DNA of 64,000 nt. Source: Bartonella ancashensis (lineage in GTDB: Bacteria > Pseudomonadota > Alphaproteobacteria > Rhizobiales > Rhizobiaceae). The notes under the pieces are model-generated. The model had not been told where the DNA came from and did no database searches. It worked only from the letters and a program-made list of their open reading frames with translations. The stretch covers positions 1,388,001 to 1,452,000 of the forward strand of contig NZ_CP010401.1 in the NCBI RefSeq assembly GCF_001281405.1, given 5' to 3'. The translations under genes and the position numbers were made by a program. Numbering within the stretch: position 1 is the stretch's first letter; each line of letters begins with the position of its first letter. Positions 9,845 through 25,309 of the stretch are shown in pieces.

Positions 9845-10099
9845 CTAAATATCTTCTAGCAAAGGGGTAAGCTTACCTTCAGCATCCAACGAATGGAGAT
9901 CATCACACCCTCCGACATGATAATCACCTATAAAAATTTGTGGAAATGTATTACGCCCATTTGCCCGCTGCACCATTTGTTGGCGAAGGGAAGTTGACGC
10001 ATCAATATTCGTATATTTAATGCCCTTTTTATCAAGTAAAGCAAGCGCCTTCACGCAATAAGGGCAATTAGGACGTGTATAAACCGTTACTTCTTTCAT
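9845..10099 (-). CDS. grxC: Glutaredoxin 3
   Basis: This is an 84-residue dithiol glutaredoxin. It has the CPYC active site at residues 12-15, a TFPQIFIGDYHVGG segment carrying the cis-Pro and glutathione-binding loop, and the GGCDDL motif. It reduces disulfides and mixed glutathione disulfides with electrons from glutathione. It is convergent with ubiG (13 nt between stops) and downstream of comF on the same strand. I recall the comF-grxC pairing as common in Hyphomicrobiales. Confidence 0.95.
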   Translation of the reverse strand: MKEVTVYTRPNCPYCVKALALLDKKGIKYTNIDASTSLRQQMVQRANGRNTFPQIFIGDYHVGGCDDLHSLDAEGKLTPLLEDI

Positions 10100-10169
10100 T
10101 AAAACTCTCCAATCCTTCCCCTCATATAATCAATTTTTAATCATTTGCATAACTAATTTTACAAATTTT

Positions 10170-10991
10170 TCAAAAATGAGGCAGAGTGGGAGGATCCTTC
10201 AGTACCCGTGAAAATGTCAAAACATCAACATTTCGTGTACCTACACGCTTTAATGCCGCAGCAGCAGCGATCACTGTTGCACCTGTCGTGAAAACATCAT
10301 CTACCAATAGAATAGAACGTCCTTTTAGATGCTTTTTTACGCGATCTGGAACTTTGAAAGCACTCCGCATATTCAATTTTCTCTCCCTCAAAGACAAGCC
10401 AACCTGTGGATGCGTATATCTGCAACGAACAAGCCAATCAGGCTTTAAAAACTTTTTTTGTGTCTTTGCGATGTAACGAGCAAGCTCTGCTGATTGATTA
10501 TAACGCCGTCCTAAAAAACGACGAAAATGTAATGGTATAGGAATAATAATATCACACTCATCAATAACTTCACGCCCTGCAAAGACCATCCAATTTGCCA
10601 TAAAATGTGCCAGCTCTAAATGATCACCATATTTTAACCGTATCGTTAAAGATCGTGCCAAACCTTCATGTACAATTGCTGAACGAGCACGTGAAAAAGG
10701 TGGAGAAATTTGTAAAGCCTCACCACTTAAAAAACCATCTCCCATATCGCAAGAAAAAGGGATTCCCATAACAGGACAATACGGTTTTGTGATAAATTGA
10801 AGATCTTTCCAACAATCAGAACAAACCGTTCCATGAGTAAAAATAATCACCTTACAACCTGGACAAATAGGTGGATACAAAAAAACCATAAAATGCCCAA
10901 CTAATGTATCTAAAAACTTCCACCATTTAAAAAAATTTTTTTCAATTGTCCTCTCATCTATTTTATGTAACATGCGATAGCTTCTTTGCAT
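10170..10991 (-). CDS. ComF family phosphoribosyltransferase-like protein
   Basis: The 273-residue protein has an N-terminal zinc-ribbon pattern, CPGCKVIIFTHGTVCSDCW, at about residues 43-61. The C-terminal phosphoribosyltransferase-type fold carries the PRPP-binding motif SILLVDDVFTTGAT, and the family's RRYNQSAELAR and HPQVGLSLRERKLNMRSAF-type segments are present. ComF proteins assist DNA uptake in competent bacteria. In alphaproteobacteria the function is unproven. The N-terminus before the zinc ribbon is somewhat long, and an internal ATG at 10973 is an equally plausible start. It lies upstream of grxC on the same strand. Confidence 0.9.
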   Translation of the reverse strand: MQRSYRMLHKIDERTIEKNFFKWWKFLDTLVGHFMVFLYPPICPGCKVIIFTHGTVCSDCWKDLQFITKPYCPVMGIPFSCDMGDGFLSGEALQISPPFSRARSAIVHEGLARSLTIRLKYGDHLELAHFMANWMVFAGREVIDECDIIIPIPLHFRRFLGRRYNQSAELARYIAKTQKKFLKPDWLVRCRYTHPQVGLSLRERKLNMRSAFKVPDRVKKHLKGRSILLVDDVFTTGATVIAAAAALKRVGTRNVDVLTFSRVLKDPPTLPHF

Positions 10992-11115
10992 GCCTTAAAT
11001 TTTAAACAGTAAAAAAACTCTAACATCTTTCATCAAAGTTTTCCTTTTACACCGTAAGATTGATATACTGTATATTGAAAGCACGCAGTTTGATAATAAG
11101 AAAATTCTAAATAAC

Positions 11116-12006
11116 ATGTCGCATCCTTTAATTTTTGATTATGCTCGTATTGAGCAGTACCGCAAGCGTGCCTTCATAAAAGCACAAAAAGGATGTGACT
11201 TTTTGCTATCCTATGCAGTTGATGATCTTTGCAAGCGTTTAAGCACCGTTAATCGTCACTTTACATTAGCCTTAGATTTGCACAGTCATACAGGTCTTGC
11301 TGTGCAAGAAATTGAAAAAATTAACAAAATACACTCCATCGAACGTGTTGAAACTGATATATTATACCAAAGTCACAGTAAAAAATTTCATATTCGTCAT
11401 CGAGAATTTCTTGATTTTCCCCAACATTACTGTGATTTGATCATATCACTCCTGTCATTACAACTAACCAATGATATGCCTGGTGTCCTCAACCAAATAA
11501 GAAATACCCTTAAACCAGATGGTTTATTCCTTGCCGTTATGGCAGGAGCCTGTACATTACAGGAATTACGAGAAAGTCTACTACAGGCTGAAATGGAAAT
11601 TTACGGTGGAGTTAGTCCAAGAGTTTATCCTTTTATCGATATTCGTGATGCTGGAGTTCTTTTACAACGTGCTGGTTTTGCTCTACCTGTTGTGGATGTT
11701 GAAAACATCACTATATACTATAATACGATGTTTGACCTCATGCACGACCTTAAAGCTATGGGAATGCAGAGTGCTCTCACTCATCGCTCACGATACCCTG
11801 TATCTAAACGCTTTTTTCTCCGTGCTGCTGAAATCTATGCGCAACAATATAGCGATACCAATGGTCGCATTCGCGCATGTTTTTCTTTCATCTGGCTGTC
11901 TGGTTGGGCTCCTGATCCAAGCCAACAAAAACCCATGAAACCTGGCTCTGCTCAGATATCTCTTATAGACGCTCTAGAAAAACAAAATAAAAATATCAAA
12001 AAATAG
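11116..12006 (+). CDS. SAM-dependent methyltransferase, NDUFAF5/BioC-like
   Basis: The 296-residue protein resembles the alphaproteobacterial family related to mitochondrial NDUFAF5 (complex I assembly) and to BioC. Supporting segments are an RIEQYRKRAFIKAQKG-type N-terminus, DLIISLLSLQLTNDMPGVL after the fourth strand of the Rossmann fold, RNTLKPDGLFLAVMAG, ELRESLLQAE and the C-terminal SRYPVSKRFFLRAAEIY. The glycine-rich SAM loop is weak here (ALDLHSHTGLAVQEIE). The substrate is not evident from sequence. It is transcribed divergently from comF. Confidence 0.85.
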   Translation: MSHPLIFDYARIEQYRKRAFIKAQKGCDFLLSYAVDDLCKRLSTVNRHFTLALDLHSHTGLAVQEIEKINKIHSIERVETDILYQSHSKKFHIRHREFLDFPQHYCDLIISLLSLQLTNDMPGVLNQIRNTLKPDGLFLAVMAGACTLQELRESLLQAEMEIYGGVSPRVYPFIDIRDAGVLLQRAGFALPVVDVENITIYYNTMFDLMHDLKAMGMQSALTHRSRYPVSKRFFLRAAEIYAQQYSDTNGRIRACFSFIWLSGWAPDPSQQKPMKPGSAQISLIDALEKQNKNIKK

Positions 12007-12022
12007 CATTTTAATATAAAAA

Positions 12023-13378
12023 TTATTTTTCAAAAATACTTTTATCCGTTTTACCTAATACTTGACTTGTTATGACTCCAGCTAGCATTGAACCATTAAC
12101 ATTGAGAGCCGTACGCCCCATATCTATTAAAGGTTCTATAGATATGAGAACAACTACCAAAGAAACAGGAAGTCCCATAATTGGCAATGCTATTAATGCA
12201 GCAAAAATAGCTCCTCCCCCGACACCAGCAACACCAATGGAACTTAATGTTACAACACCTACAAGAGTGGCAATCCATATAGGATCAAGAGAATTAATCC
12301 CCATAGATGGTGCTGTCATTGCAGCAAGCATGGCTGGATAAAGACCTGCACATCCATTTTGCCCAATTATTGCTCCTAAAGAAGCTGAAAAACTAGCTAT
12401 TGATTGTGGTACACCTATCCATCGTGACTGAGCCTCAATATTCAATGGGATAGTGGCTGTACTTGAACGGCTACTGAAGGCAAATATCAAAACAGGAAAA
12501 ACTTTTTTGAAAAAGATAAATGGATTAATACCTGATAAAAAAAGTAAAATGGTATGAACTCCGAATATCATAAAAATACCAAGATAAGAGGCAACCACGA
12601 AAATAAATAATTTTAAAATATCAGCAATATTTGCGGTTGCTCCAATCTTGATCATAAGAGCAAAAATACCATAGGGTGTTAAAGAAATCACAATCCTAAC
12701 TAATCGCATAATCCAAAGCTGGGTAGTCTGAATTGATGAAAAAACCTGTTCTCCTCTATTAGGATTGTCCTGCTTCAAAAGAATAATTGCAGCTCCTAAA
12801 AAAGCTGAAAAAATAACAACACCTATGATTGACGTACGCCGCCCTCCTGCTAAATCAAAAAACGGATTTTGAGGAATAAATGATAGAACTAATTGTGGTA
12901 TACTCATACCTTCAAATTGAGAAATTCGTTCCCCAATAACAGTGGAAATATCTTCTCCTCCATGCACCAAACCACTGGCCGTTAAGCCAAAAACATTGAC
13001 AATTAGAATACCAATTAATGCCGAAAGACAAGTAGTAAAAAGCAATATTGAAATTGTCATGATGCCAATTTTATTCGCAGCATTAGAGCTATGTAAATGA
13101 GCTACAGCTGAAATAATGGAGATAAAAACCAACGGCATAACAACCATATGTAGCAAGGATACATAGCCTTGCCCAACAATATTAAACCATTCGATGGATC
13201 TTAACAAAGTGGAAGCATTTTCTCCATAAATAAACTGCAGCATGACACCAAAAATTAGACCCGCGATGAGGCTTAGCATAACACACAGCGTAAAGCTCCA
13301 TCCACTTTTCCTAATTTTTGCAATAAGAAATAAAAATACAATAAATATAGATAAATTAATGAGAAAGTATAATATCAT
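12023..13378 (-). CDS. tcyP: L-cystine symporter of the DAACS family (TcyP-like)
   Basis: The 451-residue protein has about eight to ten hydrophobic segments and the dicarboxylate/amino acid:cation symporter pattern. That pattern includes LHMVVMPLVFISIISAV, a serine-rich re-entrant loop AFSSRSSTATIPLNIE, NGCAGLYPAMLAAM and a C-terminal loop DMGRTALNVNGSMLAG. Overall it fits the TcyP/YdjN cystine-transporter branch better than glutamate or dicarboxylate carriers. It probably supplies sulfur as cystine. It is convergent with the methyltransferase (16 nt) and has no other operon partner. Confidence 0.88.
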   Translation of the reverse strand: MILYFLINLSIFIVFLFLIAKIRKSGWSFTLCVMLSLIAGLIFGVMLQFIYGENASTLLRSIEWFNIVGQGYVSLLHMVVMPLVFISIISAVAHLHSSNAANKIGIMTISILLFTTCLSALIGILIVNVFGLTASGLVHGGEDISTVIGERISQFEGMSIPQLVLSFIPQNPFFDLAGGRRTSIIGVVIFSAFLGAAIILLKQDNPNRGEQVFSSIQTTQLWIMRLVRIVISLTPYGIFALMIKIGATANIADILKLFIFVVASYLGIFMIFGVHTILLFLSGINPFIFFKKVFPVLIFAFSSRSSTATIPLNIEAQSRWIGVPQSIASFSASLGAIIGQNGCAGLYPAMLAAMTAPSMGINSLDPIWIATLVGVVTLSSIGVAGVGGGAIFAALIALPIMGLPVSLVVVLISIEPLIDMGRTALNVNGSMLAGVITSQVLGKTDKSIFEK

Positions 13379-13662
13379 TATTACATCTTAGCATTATCAT
13401 TTATAAATGTAATAATTTTTAAAAAATAAATATTGATATAGTTTATATTATATAAAAATAGTTTTATAATATTTATACTTATACTTATTTAAAAAAGATA
13501 TTTTAAAGGTAAAACAAGCTATTTTCTTATCATAATGCGCAATACATCAAAATGATAGAGATAATCGACAAACCACATGCGCAATCTCAAAGAAGGCACT
13601 ATAACCGTTTTAAAAAATCTTTCTCTTTGACAAATTCACAAAAAAACCTTCTTAAAACATGT

Positions 13663-14076
13663 TTAAAAAAGATAATTCTTCAGGGCTTTTACCAGCGGCT
13701 TATCCGCAATAGGCATAGGATATTGATCAAGATCATTAACAAAAACCCACTGCAAATTTTGCCCCTCTCTGCCCTGAGGAATACCCTCATAATGGCGACA
13801 AAGGTAAAATGGCATCAAGAGATGAAATGTCTCATAGCTATAACTCGCAAACGACAAGGGAAATAAATCTTTAGGCTGAACGTAAAGACCAAGTTCTTCC
13901 TCTAATTCACGAACCAACGATTCCTCTGGTGTTTCACCACTCTCAATCTTCCCACCTGGAAACTCCCAGAGGCCAGCCATTGGTTTTCCCCGAGGCCGCT
14001 CTGCAAGTAATACCTTGTTATCTCGATTCAATAATGCGCATGCAACAACAAGAAGAAGCGGGCCACCTACATCCAT
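13663..14076 (-). CDS. mutT: 8-oxo-dGTP diphosphatase MutT (Nudix)
   Basis: MutT cleans the nucleotide pool by hydrolysing oxidised dGTP. The 137-residue protein has LLLVVACALLNRDNKVLLA, the substrate-shaping GLWEFPGGKIESGET, and a complete Nudix box reading GGKIESGETPEESLVREL then EEELG. The start is fixed at the ATG at 14076, because GGAGG lies 5 nt upstream and an in-frame TTG at 14088 has no such site. It lies downstream of argJ on the same strand, the argJ-mutT order I recall from many Hyphomicrobiales. Confidence 0.94.
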   Translation of the reverse strand: MDVGGPLLLVVACALLNRDNKVLLAERPRGKPMAGLWEFPGGKIESGETPEESLVRELEEELGLYVQPKDLFPLSFASYSYETFHLLMPFYLCRHYEGIPQGREGQNLQWVFVNDLDQYPMPIADKPLVKALKNYLF

Positions 14077-14226
14077 ACAAGCCTCCAATAGGAATAGTCT
14101 CTTTCACTATACCCCTCTTCTTCTCCAATAGTAAAGGCTGCAACACCCAATAAGGACTCCCAAATATATAAGCACTTATATAAGCACTCAACAACTCAAA
14201 ATGGCACCTCATTAATACCACATATA

Positions 14227-15465
14227 CTAACTTCTGTAGTCCCCATTAATTGCAACATATTCTTTCGTCAAATCACAAGACCAAACCGTTGCCTCACCAT
14301 GCCCCAAACCAAGACTAACACAAATTTTAATATTCTGATTCTTCATATAAGCACCAACAACCTCTTCGCTATAGCTTGGATCACGCTCCCCATTAACAGC
14401 TACACGATGCTCACCAAACCAAATTGCTAATAGATCACGCTTTGCCTCGACACCTGCTTTACCAACCGCCATAACCACCCGGCCCCAATTTGCATCTTCA
14501 CCAGCGATAGCCGTTTTAACCAGTGGTGAATTGGCAATAGATAAAGCAATAATTTTAGCATCACTATCCGTTGTAGCACCCATCACATTTACTTCAATCA
14601 AATGACGAGCACCTTCACCATCACAAACAACTTGTAAAGCAAGATCGTGCAAAAGATTCCCCAATTCCTTCGCAAATACCCCATAACGTGGATCAAACTT
14701 ACTTGTTATGCAAGGAAAGCCTCTTTTCGCTTCTCCTGTTGCAAACAGCATTAACGTATCTGATGTTGAGGTATCACTATCTACAGTAATCGAATTAAAA
14801 GATCTTTCTACTGCCTCCGATAACATAGACTGAAGAATATCTGAAGAAATCGCCGCATCACTGACCACGAAAGAAAGCATCGTCGCCATATCTGGTGCTA
14901 TCATACCAGCTCCCTTTGCTATTCCATTAATAACGACAGATTTCCCTCCACAATCAAATCGACGAGTTGCAAGCTTTGGGAATGTATCCGTCGTCATAAT
15001 AGCTTTCGCAGCCTCTAACCAATTTCCCTCTTCTGCTTTAGCTACCATACCAGGAAACAAATTTAAAAAGCGGGATTCATCCATTGGTTCACCAATAACA
15101 CCTGTAGAAGCTAAAAAAATCTCATTTTCTTCAACTTTCAAAGCATTGGCTACAGCACTTGCAATTGCTTTTGTCGTTCTTTCTCCTCTACAACCCGTAA
15201 AAGCATTAGCATTTCCAGAATTAACAACAACCCCCTTTGCAACTCCATGAGAAAGTGAAGCACGACAGTGCTCCACGGAAGAAGATGGACATTTTGAACG
15301 AGTAAAAACACCTGCAACATTTGCCGGTTTATCAAAAATAATGAGAAGAAGATCTGTGCGATCTTTATACTTGATCCCAGCTTCAGCAGTCGCTATCCGC
15401 ACACCATGCAACGGTGGTAACTCTTCTATTTTTTTTGGAGATAAAGGCGACACCCTTACAGTCAT
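14227..15465 (-). CDS. argJ: Bifunctional ornithine acetyltransferase/N-acetylglutamate synthase
   Basis: ArgJ transfers acetyl from N-acetylornithine to glutamate in the cyclic arginine pathway and may also use acetyl-CoA. The 412-residue precursor contains [12 protein letters not shown], the autoprocessing site [16 protein letters not shown], where the Thr after ...DMA becomes the new N-terminal nucleophile, and [31 protein letters not shown] lies near the end. Length matches the family. The parvulin isomerase lies upstream (105 nt) and mutT downstream, all on the minus strand. Confidence 0.97.
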   Translation of the reverse strand: MTVRVSPLSPKKIEELPPLHGVRIATAEAGIKYKDRTDLLLIIFDKPANVAGVFTRSKCPSSSVEHCRASLSHGVAKGVVVNSGNANAFTGCRGERTTKAIASAVANALKVEENEIFLASTGVIGEPMDESRFLNLFPGMVAKAEEGNWLEAAKAIMTTDTFPKLATRRFDCGGKSVVINGIAKGAGMIAPDMATMLSFVVSDAAISSDILQSMLSEAVERSFNSITVDSDTSTSDTLMLFATGEAKRGFPCITSKFDPRYGVFAKELGNLLHDLALQVVCDGEGARHLIEVNVMGATTDSDAKIIALSIANSPLVKTAIAGEDANWGRVVMAVGKAGVEAKRDLLAIWFGEHRVAVNGERDPSYSEEVVGAYMKNQNIKICVSLGLGHGEATVWSCDLTKEYVAINGDYRS

Positions 15466-15569
15466 TACAAAAACTCCAAACTAAAGATAAGCTCACCTCC
15501 AAACAGCCTGCTCACTGCCCCCTCCTTTAAGAGAAAGAATAAATCAAACCCCTATCCTAGAAATGCGTA

Positions 15570-16514
15570 TCACTCTTCTTCAAGAGAAATTCCCGGAAGT
15601 GATGCATCACCATCATTAAAGGACTGCATAAGCTTTTCGATTTCAGGATCAGGATACTCGACGCGAACCTTGCTGCGCAAATCAGCTACAAGAGTCTGAT
15701 AACGCTCTTTTACTACCTGCGTTCGCAGAATCTCTTTAACATCATCAAATGCAGGCGGCTGCCTTAAACGACGATCTTCTACCTTAATAATGTGCCAACC
15801 AAATGGGCTTTCAACAGGTTCCTCCGTGTATTCACCAACTTTCAAACGAAACGCCGCATCTTCAAAGGGTTTAACCATCTGACCCTGACTAAAATAGCCA
15901 AGATTGCCACCAACAGCAGCCGATCCATCTGTGGAATCCTTTTTTGCGATTTCTTCAAAATCTTCACCTTTTTTCAAACGCTCGATGAGTGCTCTCGCTT
16001 CTTCCTCTGTTTTAACCAGAATATGACGCGCCTTTACCTCATCTTCTTTAGGAAAAGAGGTAACCTCCTTGTCATACAAAACTTTTAAATCAGAATCCGT
16101 AATTTTATCAACAACTACCTGTTTAAAATAAATCTGCTGAAGAACATTATCACGCATCATCGCCATACGCTTATCGTAGGTTTCTGTTTTATCAATACCC
16201 TTCCTAAGAGCCTCCTTAGCAAGAGCTTGCATATCCAAATAGGCTTTCAAAACAGTTACACGACGCTGTTCATCAGGGATACGAGATAAATTAGAATTAA
16301 TTTCAAGCGCCAATTCATCTAGCTGTCCTACCGTAATGCTCTTACCATCAATGACAGCCATAACATGAGAAGGAGAAAGTGTTTTCTCAGAAGTCCTTTC
16401 CAAACTGCTCAAATCATTTTGCGCAAACTTCATATCACCGCGAGCTATCACTGCCAAACTTGTACCTACCAACAAAGTTGGCACCAAAAACAGCGAGGTA
16501 AATCTGAATTTCAT
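15570..16514 (-). CDS. Secreted parvulin-type peptidyl-prolyl isomerase
   Basis: The 314-residue protein has a signal peptide (MKFRFTSLFLVPTLLVGTSL) and a SurA-like helical N-terminal region. Its PpiC/rotamase domain at about residues 160-255 is marked by ARHILVKTEEEA, GNLGYFSQGQMVKPFEDAAF and ESPFGWHIIKVEDRR. It probably folds outer-membrane or exported proteins in the periplasm. The ATG at 16514 has AAGGAG about 9 nt upstream, which decides against the more upstream start at 16541. It is divergent from secA, which fits a shared role in protein export. Confidence 0.93.
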   Translation of the reverse strand: MKFRFTSLFLVPTLLVGTSLAVIARGDMKFAQNDLSSLERTSEKTLSPSHVMAVIDGKSITVGQLDELALEINSNLSRIPDEQRRVTVLKAYLDMQALAKEALRKGIDKTETYDKRMAMMRDNVLQQIYFKQVVVDKITDSDLKVLYDKEVTSFPKEDEVKARHILVKTEEEARALIERLKKGEDFEEIAKKDSTDGSAAVGGNLGYFSQGQMVKPFEDAAFRLKVGEYTEEPVESPFGWHIIKVEDRRLRQPPAFDDVKEILRTQVVKERYQTLVADLRSKVRVEYPDPEIEKLMQSFNDGDASLPGISLEEE

Positions 16515-16911
16515 AAATGTACTCCTTGAAAATAAACGCACGTTTGGAATCTTAAACTTCTTCGTACCATAACACTTTAGATTTTAACAGATAAATTAGC
16601 CACTTTATTTCAAAATAGCACAAGATTAGTTTTTCCAATTTACGTGTAAGAAACACCGTACCAACCACAAAATGTTTTGTATTCTGTCCGCCAAATGATG
16701 AACCAAAGTTGACACAACGCACTTCCCCCCTTATCTCTACCTTAAGAGAATTACACGGAAAAGCTGCATGTTGAAACATAAGGTAACACCACTTATATCT
16801 TAGGAACTGCTTGTATCCTAACTGTGCATAAGTATATTTACCAACGATCATGTGAGTATCGCGTATGAAGCATCATGCTGCAGTGACAACAAATGAAAGA
16901 AAGGACCAGAA
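16515..16911. other. Divergent promoter region between the isomerase and secA
   Basis: About 400 bp separate the two divergently transcribed export genes. A minus-strand open frame of 99 codons is possible here, but its composition (many Cys/Trp/Tyr, no family motif, no ribosome site) does not look like a protein. No tRNA or strong hairpin is visible. An AAAGGA-like site precedes the secA ATG. Confidence 0.55.
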
Positions 16912-19629
16912 ATGGTCAGCTTGAGTACTATTGCACGCAAATTTTGGGGTTCAACGCGCGAACGCTATATAAAAACCCTTAGTCAAAAGGCTGTGCACAT
17001 TAATGAGCTAGAAGAACAATTTCAAAAATTGAGTGATGTGCAACTTTGCCAAAAAACGGATGAATTTCGTCAACGATTAACTGAGGGAGCAACTCTTGAT
17101 TCTATCTTGTTAGAAGCTTTTGCAGTCGTGCGTGAAGCTTCAAAGCGTGTGTACGGCATGCGTCCTTTCGATGTACAGCTCATTGGTGGGATGGTTTTGC
17201 ACAATAGAGGAATCGCCGAAATGCGTACAGGCGAAGGCAAAACGCTCATGGCAACCTTACCGGTTTACCTTAACGCATTAGAAGGAAAGGGTGTACACGT
17301 TGTCACAGTTAACGACTACCTTGCTCGCAGAGATGCTGATGCAATGGGGAAAATTTATAGCTTCTTGGGCTTAACAACAGGCGTTATTTTACATGATCTT
17401 GATAAAGATGCCCGTAAAAAAGCCTACGCGTGTGATATCACTTACGCAACAAATAACGAGTTGGGTTTTGATTATTTGCGTGACAACATGGTTTTTGACC
17501 CAGTTCAGATGGTCCAACGTGGGCACCATTACGCAATTATTGATGAGGTTGATTCAATCTTAATCGATGAAGCACGTACTCCTCTCATCATTTCTGGTCC
17601 TCTAGAAGATCGTACAGATTTTTATAATCTCATGAATGCATTTATTTCTGATCTTAGCCAAGAAGATTACGAAATAGACGAAAAGCAAAAAACAACAATA
17701 TTTACCGAAATTGGAACTGAAAAGATTGAAAAATTGCTCAAAGAAGCTGGGCACCTAAAAAATGATAGTCTGTATGATATTGAGAATGTCGCTATTGTCC
17801 ATCATATCAATAATGCCTTGAAGGCCCATAAGCTATTTTCTCGTGACAAAGACTACATCATCCGTAATGATGAAATTGTTATTATTGATGAATTTACAGG
17901 GCGTATGATGCCAGGACGGCGTTATTCTGAAGGTCTACACCAGGCATTAGAAGCCAAAGAGCATGTTCCAATTCAGCCAGAAAATCAAACATTAGCTTCT
18001 ATTACTTTCCAAAATTACTTCCGTATGTACAAAAAATTATCTGGTATGACGGGAACTGCAACAACAGAAGCGGAGGAATTCAGCAACATTTATGACCTTG
18101 ATGTTGTTGAAATTCCTACAAATCTTCCTGTACAACGTCTTGATGAAGATGATGAAATTTATCGTACAACAGAAGAAAAATATCGTGCTATTATACGTGA
18201 TATACGCCAAGCACATGAAAAAGGACAACCAGTTCTCGTTGGTACCACTTCCATTCAAAAATCAGAACAGCTTGCAGAACGACTAAAAAAAGAAGGGATA
18301 ATTAATTTTCAAGTCCTGAATGCACGTTACCATGAACAAGAGGCATACATTATCGCGCAAGCAGGTGTTCCTGGTGCAATAACCATAGCAACCAACATGG
18401 CTGGTCGTGGAACAGATATACAACTTGGTGGAAATATCGAAATGCGGCTCCAACAAGAATTACATAATGTATCTGACGCAGCAGAAAAAATTGCCAAAAC
18501 TGAAGAAATCAAAAAAGACGTTCAACAACTTAAAGAAAAAGCTCTGGCTGCCGGTGGTCTCTACGTCCTTGCGACCGAACGTCATGAAAGTCGCCGGATT
18601 GACAACCAACTTCGTGGCCGCTCCGGCCGTCAGGGTGACCCTGGTCGCTCAAAATTCTTCCTTTCTCTTCAAGATGATTTGATGAGAATCTTTGGATCTG
18701 AGCGCATGGATGGCATATTACAGAAACTCGGCTTAAAAGAAGATGAAGCCATTATCCATCCATGGATCAACAAAGCACTTGAAAAAGCTCAAAAGAAGGT
18801 TGAAGCACGAAATTTTGAAATTCGTAAAAATCTCTTAAAATACGATGATGTAATGAATGATCAACGTAAAGTTATTTTTGAGCAGCGCATAGAAATCATG
18901 CATGCAGAAAATTTAACCGAAATGATTTCTGAAATGCGCAACGATGTCATCGAAGATTTGGTAGAAACCTATATCCCATCTGGCACATATTCTGAAAAGT
19001 GGGATATGAAAACTCTACAAGAAGAACTCTATAAATCATTTAATCTTGAGCTTCCTATGGAAGAATGGGCAAATGAAGATGGGATCGCTGAAGAAGAAAT
19101 TTTCCAACGCATATCAAATGCTGCTATAAAATCTGAAAATGAACGCTTTGAAAACATCCCCCCAGAAATAATGCTTTATTGCTATAAAACAATATTGCTC
19201 GAAACAATTGATGTCTTGTGGCGTGAACATTTAATCAGCTTAGATCATCTACGTTCTGTTGTTGGTTTTCGTGGCTACGCACAAAGAGACCCGCTTAGTG
19301 AATATAAAACCGAAGCATTTGAGCTTTTTCAAGCCATGCTTAAAAATTTACGCAAAAATGTTATTTCTAAGCTTATGCACTTTGAAATTGTTCAAAAACC
19401 CATAGAATCCGAAATTATTGAAAAAGAGCAAAAAACAAACTCCATATCTGAAAATCCAGACAAAGAAGATAGTGATCTACTATGGACACAAAAACGAGAT
19501 AATACTCTTACTCGTCCAGAAGAGCGTGACCCCAATAACCCAATGACGTGGGGAAAAATTGGACGGAATGAAATTTGTCCTTGTAACTCAGGAAAAAAAT
19601 ACAAACATTGTCATGGGGCTTTTATCTAA
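16912..19629 (+). CDS. secA: Preprotein translocase ATPase SecA
   Basis: SecA drives Sec-dependent export across the inner membrane. All expected parts are present in 905 residues: Walker [19 protein letters not shown]-type [54 protein letters not shown], and the helical scaffold region with [20 protein letters not shown]. The C-terminal zinc/SecB-binding tail reads [17 protein letters not shown]. Length and order match alphaproteobacterial SecA. The fur/mur gene follows after 16 nt and could be cotranscribed. Confidence 0.99.
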   Translation: MVSLSTIARKFWGSTRERYIKTLSQKAVHINELEEQFQKLSDVQLCQKTDEFRQRLTEGATLDSILLEAFAVVREASKRVYGMRPFDVQLIGGMVLHNRGIAEMRTGEGKTLMATLPVYLNALEGKGVHVVTVNDYLARRDADAMGKIYSFLGLTTGVILHDLDKDARKKAYACDITYATNNELGFDYLRDNMVFDPVQMVQRGHHYAIIDEVDSILIDEARTPLIISGPLEDRTDFYNLMNAFISDLSQEDYEIDEKQKTTIFTEIGTEKIEKLLKEAGHLKNDSLYDIENVAIVHHINNALKAHKLFSRDKDYIIRNDEIVIIDEFTGRMMPGRRYSEGLHQALEAKEHVPIQPENQTLASITFQNYFRMYKKLSGMTGTATTEAEEFSNIYDLDVVEIPTNLPVQRLDEDDEIYRTTEEKYRAIIRDIRQAHEKGQPVLVGTTSIQKSEQLAERLKKEGIINFQVLNARYHEQEAYIIAQAGVPGAITIATNMAGRGTDIQLGGNIEMRLQQELHNVSDAAEKIAKTEEIKKDVQQLKEKALAAGGLYVLATERHESRRIDNQLRGRSGRQGDPGRSKFFLSLQDDLMRIFGSERMDGILQKLGLKEDEAIIHPWINKALEKAQKKVEARNFEIRKNLLKYDDVMNDQRKVIFEQRIEIMHAENLTEMISEMRNDVIEDLVETYIPSGTYSEKWDMKTLQEELYKSFNLELPMEEWANEDGIAEEEIFQRISNAAIKSENERFENIPPEIMLYCYKTILLETIDVLWREHLISLDHLRSVVGFRGYAQRDPLSEYKTEAFELFQAMLKNLRKNVISKLMHFEIVQKPIESEIIEKEQKTNSISENPDKEDSDLLWTQKRDNTLTRPEERDPNNPMTWGKIGRNEICPCNSGKKYKHCHGAFI

Positions 19630-19645
19630 AAAGTAGACACTCAGA

Positions 19646-20125
19646 ATGAATAAATGGAAAGATTATGAACAAACACTCCGTGCTATGCTAAGCAGTGCAG
19701 GATTAAAGATGACGCGTCAAAGACGTCTCATCCTTAATATTTTGATCTCTATGGATGATCATCCAAGTGCCTTTGAAATTTTTAAACGCGCCAGCAAAGT
19801 AGATCCAACCATTTCATTATCCACTATTTATCGCACAATGAAAACACTAGAAGAACATGGAACGGTTCATCGTCATACTTTCAGTGGAGAACCATCTCGT
19901 TTTGAACAAGCAGATGGAAAACATCACGATCATCTCATTGACATAGAAACAGGACAAATTATTGAATTCAGCTCAAATCTTATTGAACAATTGCAAGAGG
20001 AGATAGCTCACTCCCTCGGTTACAATGTTATCCATCATCGTTTCGAGCTTTACGGAAAAAAACAAAATTCCTCAAACAACGTTTCTATGAATGGAGTAAA
20101 AAAACGTTCCCATAATAGAGTTTAG
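19646..20125 (+). CDS. fur: Fur/Mur-family metalloregulator without cysteines
   Basis: The 159-residue protein has the Fur winged-helix domain ([34 protein letters not shown]) and the metal-sensing core [16 protein letters not shown]. It contains no cysteine at all, so the CxxC zinc sites of classical Fur are missing and HHDHLIC is HHDHLID. This matches the rhizobial Fur/Mur branch, which mainly senses manganese; the Fur/Mur choice is an inference. A basic tail (VKKRSHNRV) extends beyond the usual end. It follows secA by 16 nt, and I see no obvious Mur box in the window. Confidence 0.9.
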   Translation: MNKWKDYEQTLRAMLSSAGLKMTRQRRLILNILISMDDHPSAFEIFKRASKVDPTISLSTIYRTMKTLEEHGTVHRHTFSGEPSRFEQADGKHHDHLIDIETGQIIEFSSNLIEQLQEEIAHSLGYNVIHHRFELYGKKQNSSNNVSMNGVKKRSHNRV

Positions 20126-20247
20126 CGTAAATTCCACTGAAAGTTTTGTAGTCTTTATTGGCAAAAATATCTTTCTATTTTATCAGTTTTCTATCGTCGG
20201 ATAGTTATTCATTTCTTATATCAAACTAGAGTTAGATTAGTCTTATC

Positions 20248-21321
20248 ATGATTTCTTTACCAAAAGATCGTATAAAGCAACTAGAAAAACGCTTTGAAAT
20301 GATTGAAAGCCAAATGGCTGAAAATCCAAACGCTGAAGTTTATGTAAAATTAGCATCCGAGTATGCAGAATTACAGCCAATTGTTAACTCTGTACGAGCC
20401 TTAAATGCTCTCTATGAAGAAGTTGGTGATCTTGAGATTATAGCAAGCGATACCAAAACAGATACAGAGATGCGTTCTCTTGTCCAAGAAGAGCTCCCAT
20501 TATTGCGTCAAAAAATTGAACATCTTGAAAAAGACTTGCAGATTCTTCTTCTTCCTAAAGACATCGCTGATGAAAAAAGTGCTATAATTGAAATCCGTGC
20601 TGGAACTGGTGGATCAGAAGCCGCACTTTTTGCTGGTGATCTTTTTCGTATGTATGAGCGTTATGCCAGTATTCATAACTGGAAAGTTGAAATCATTTCA
20701 TTAAGCGATGGTGAAATTGGAGGATACAAAGAAATCATTGCAACCATTTCAGGGAAAGGTGTCTTTTCTAAGTTGAAATTTGAATCAGGTGTTCACCGTG
20801 TACAACGGATTCCTGAAACAGAAACAAGTGGACGCATCCATACATCAGCAGCTACTGTTGCAGTACTACCAGAAGCTGAAGAAATTGATATTGAAATCCG
20901 CCCTGAAGACATTCGTATTGATACGATGCGAGCGTCAGGTGCAGGTGGACAACATGTTAATACGACAGATTCTGCAGTTCGCATCACTCATATTCCAACA
21001 GGCATTATGGTGGTACAAGCAGAAAAATCACAGCACCAAAATCGAGCGCGTGCACTCCAAATTTTACGCTCACGTTTATTAGATATCGAAAGACAAAAAG
21101 CTGAAACTGAACGCTCAGCATCTCGCAAAACCCAAGTTGGCTCCGGTGATCGATCAGAACGTATTCGCACATATAATTTTCCACAAGGACGTGTTACAGA
21201 CCACCGTATTAACCTCACTTTATACAAGCTTGATCGCATCATGGAAGGAAATCTTGATGAGATTATTGATGCACTTATTTCTGATTACCAAACAACTCTC
21301 CTAACTGAGATAGATGGATAA
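20248..21321 (+). CDS. prfA: Peptide chain release factor 1
   Basis: RF1 recognises UAA and UAG and triggers peptide release. The 357-residue protein has the catalytic GGQ in [16 protein letters not shown] and the tripeptide-type decoding region around [39 protein letters not shown] is also present. It is followed after 3 nt by prmC, whose product methylates the GGQ glutamine of release factors. This is the standard prfA-prmC operon. Confidence 0.99.
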   Translation: MISLPKDRIKQLEKRFEMIESQMAENPNAEVYVKLASEYAELQPIVNSVRALNALYEEVGDLEIIASDTKTDTEMRSLVQEELPLLRQKIEHLEKDLQILLLPKDIADEKSAIIEIRAGTGGSEAALFAGDLFRMYERYASIHNWKVEIISLSDGEIGGYKEIIATISGKGVFSKLKFESGVHRVQRIPETETSGRIHTSAATVAVLPEAEEIDIEIRPEDIRIDTMRASGAGGQHVNTTDSAVRITHIPTGIMVVQAEKSQHQNRARALQILRSRLLDIERQKAETERSASRKTQVGSGDRSERIRTYNFPQGRVTDHRINLTLYKLDRIMEGNLDEIIDALISDYQTTLLTEIDG

Positions 21322-21324
21322 CTT

Positions 21325-25299
<3,975 letters not shown>

Positions 25300-25309
<10 letters not shown>

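Noticed and set aside
13552..13866. 104-codon plus-strand frame overlapping the 3' end of mutT
   Set aside because: It is mostly antisense to mutT, extremely basic, and lacks any family pattern.
16552..16851. 99-codon minus-strand frame between the isomerase and secA
   Set aside because: It has many Cys, Trp and Tyr, no motif and no ribosome site. This is promoter space for two divergent genes.
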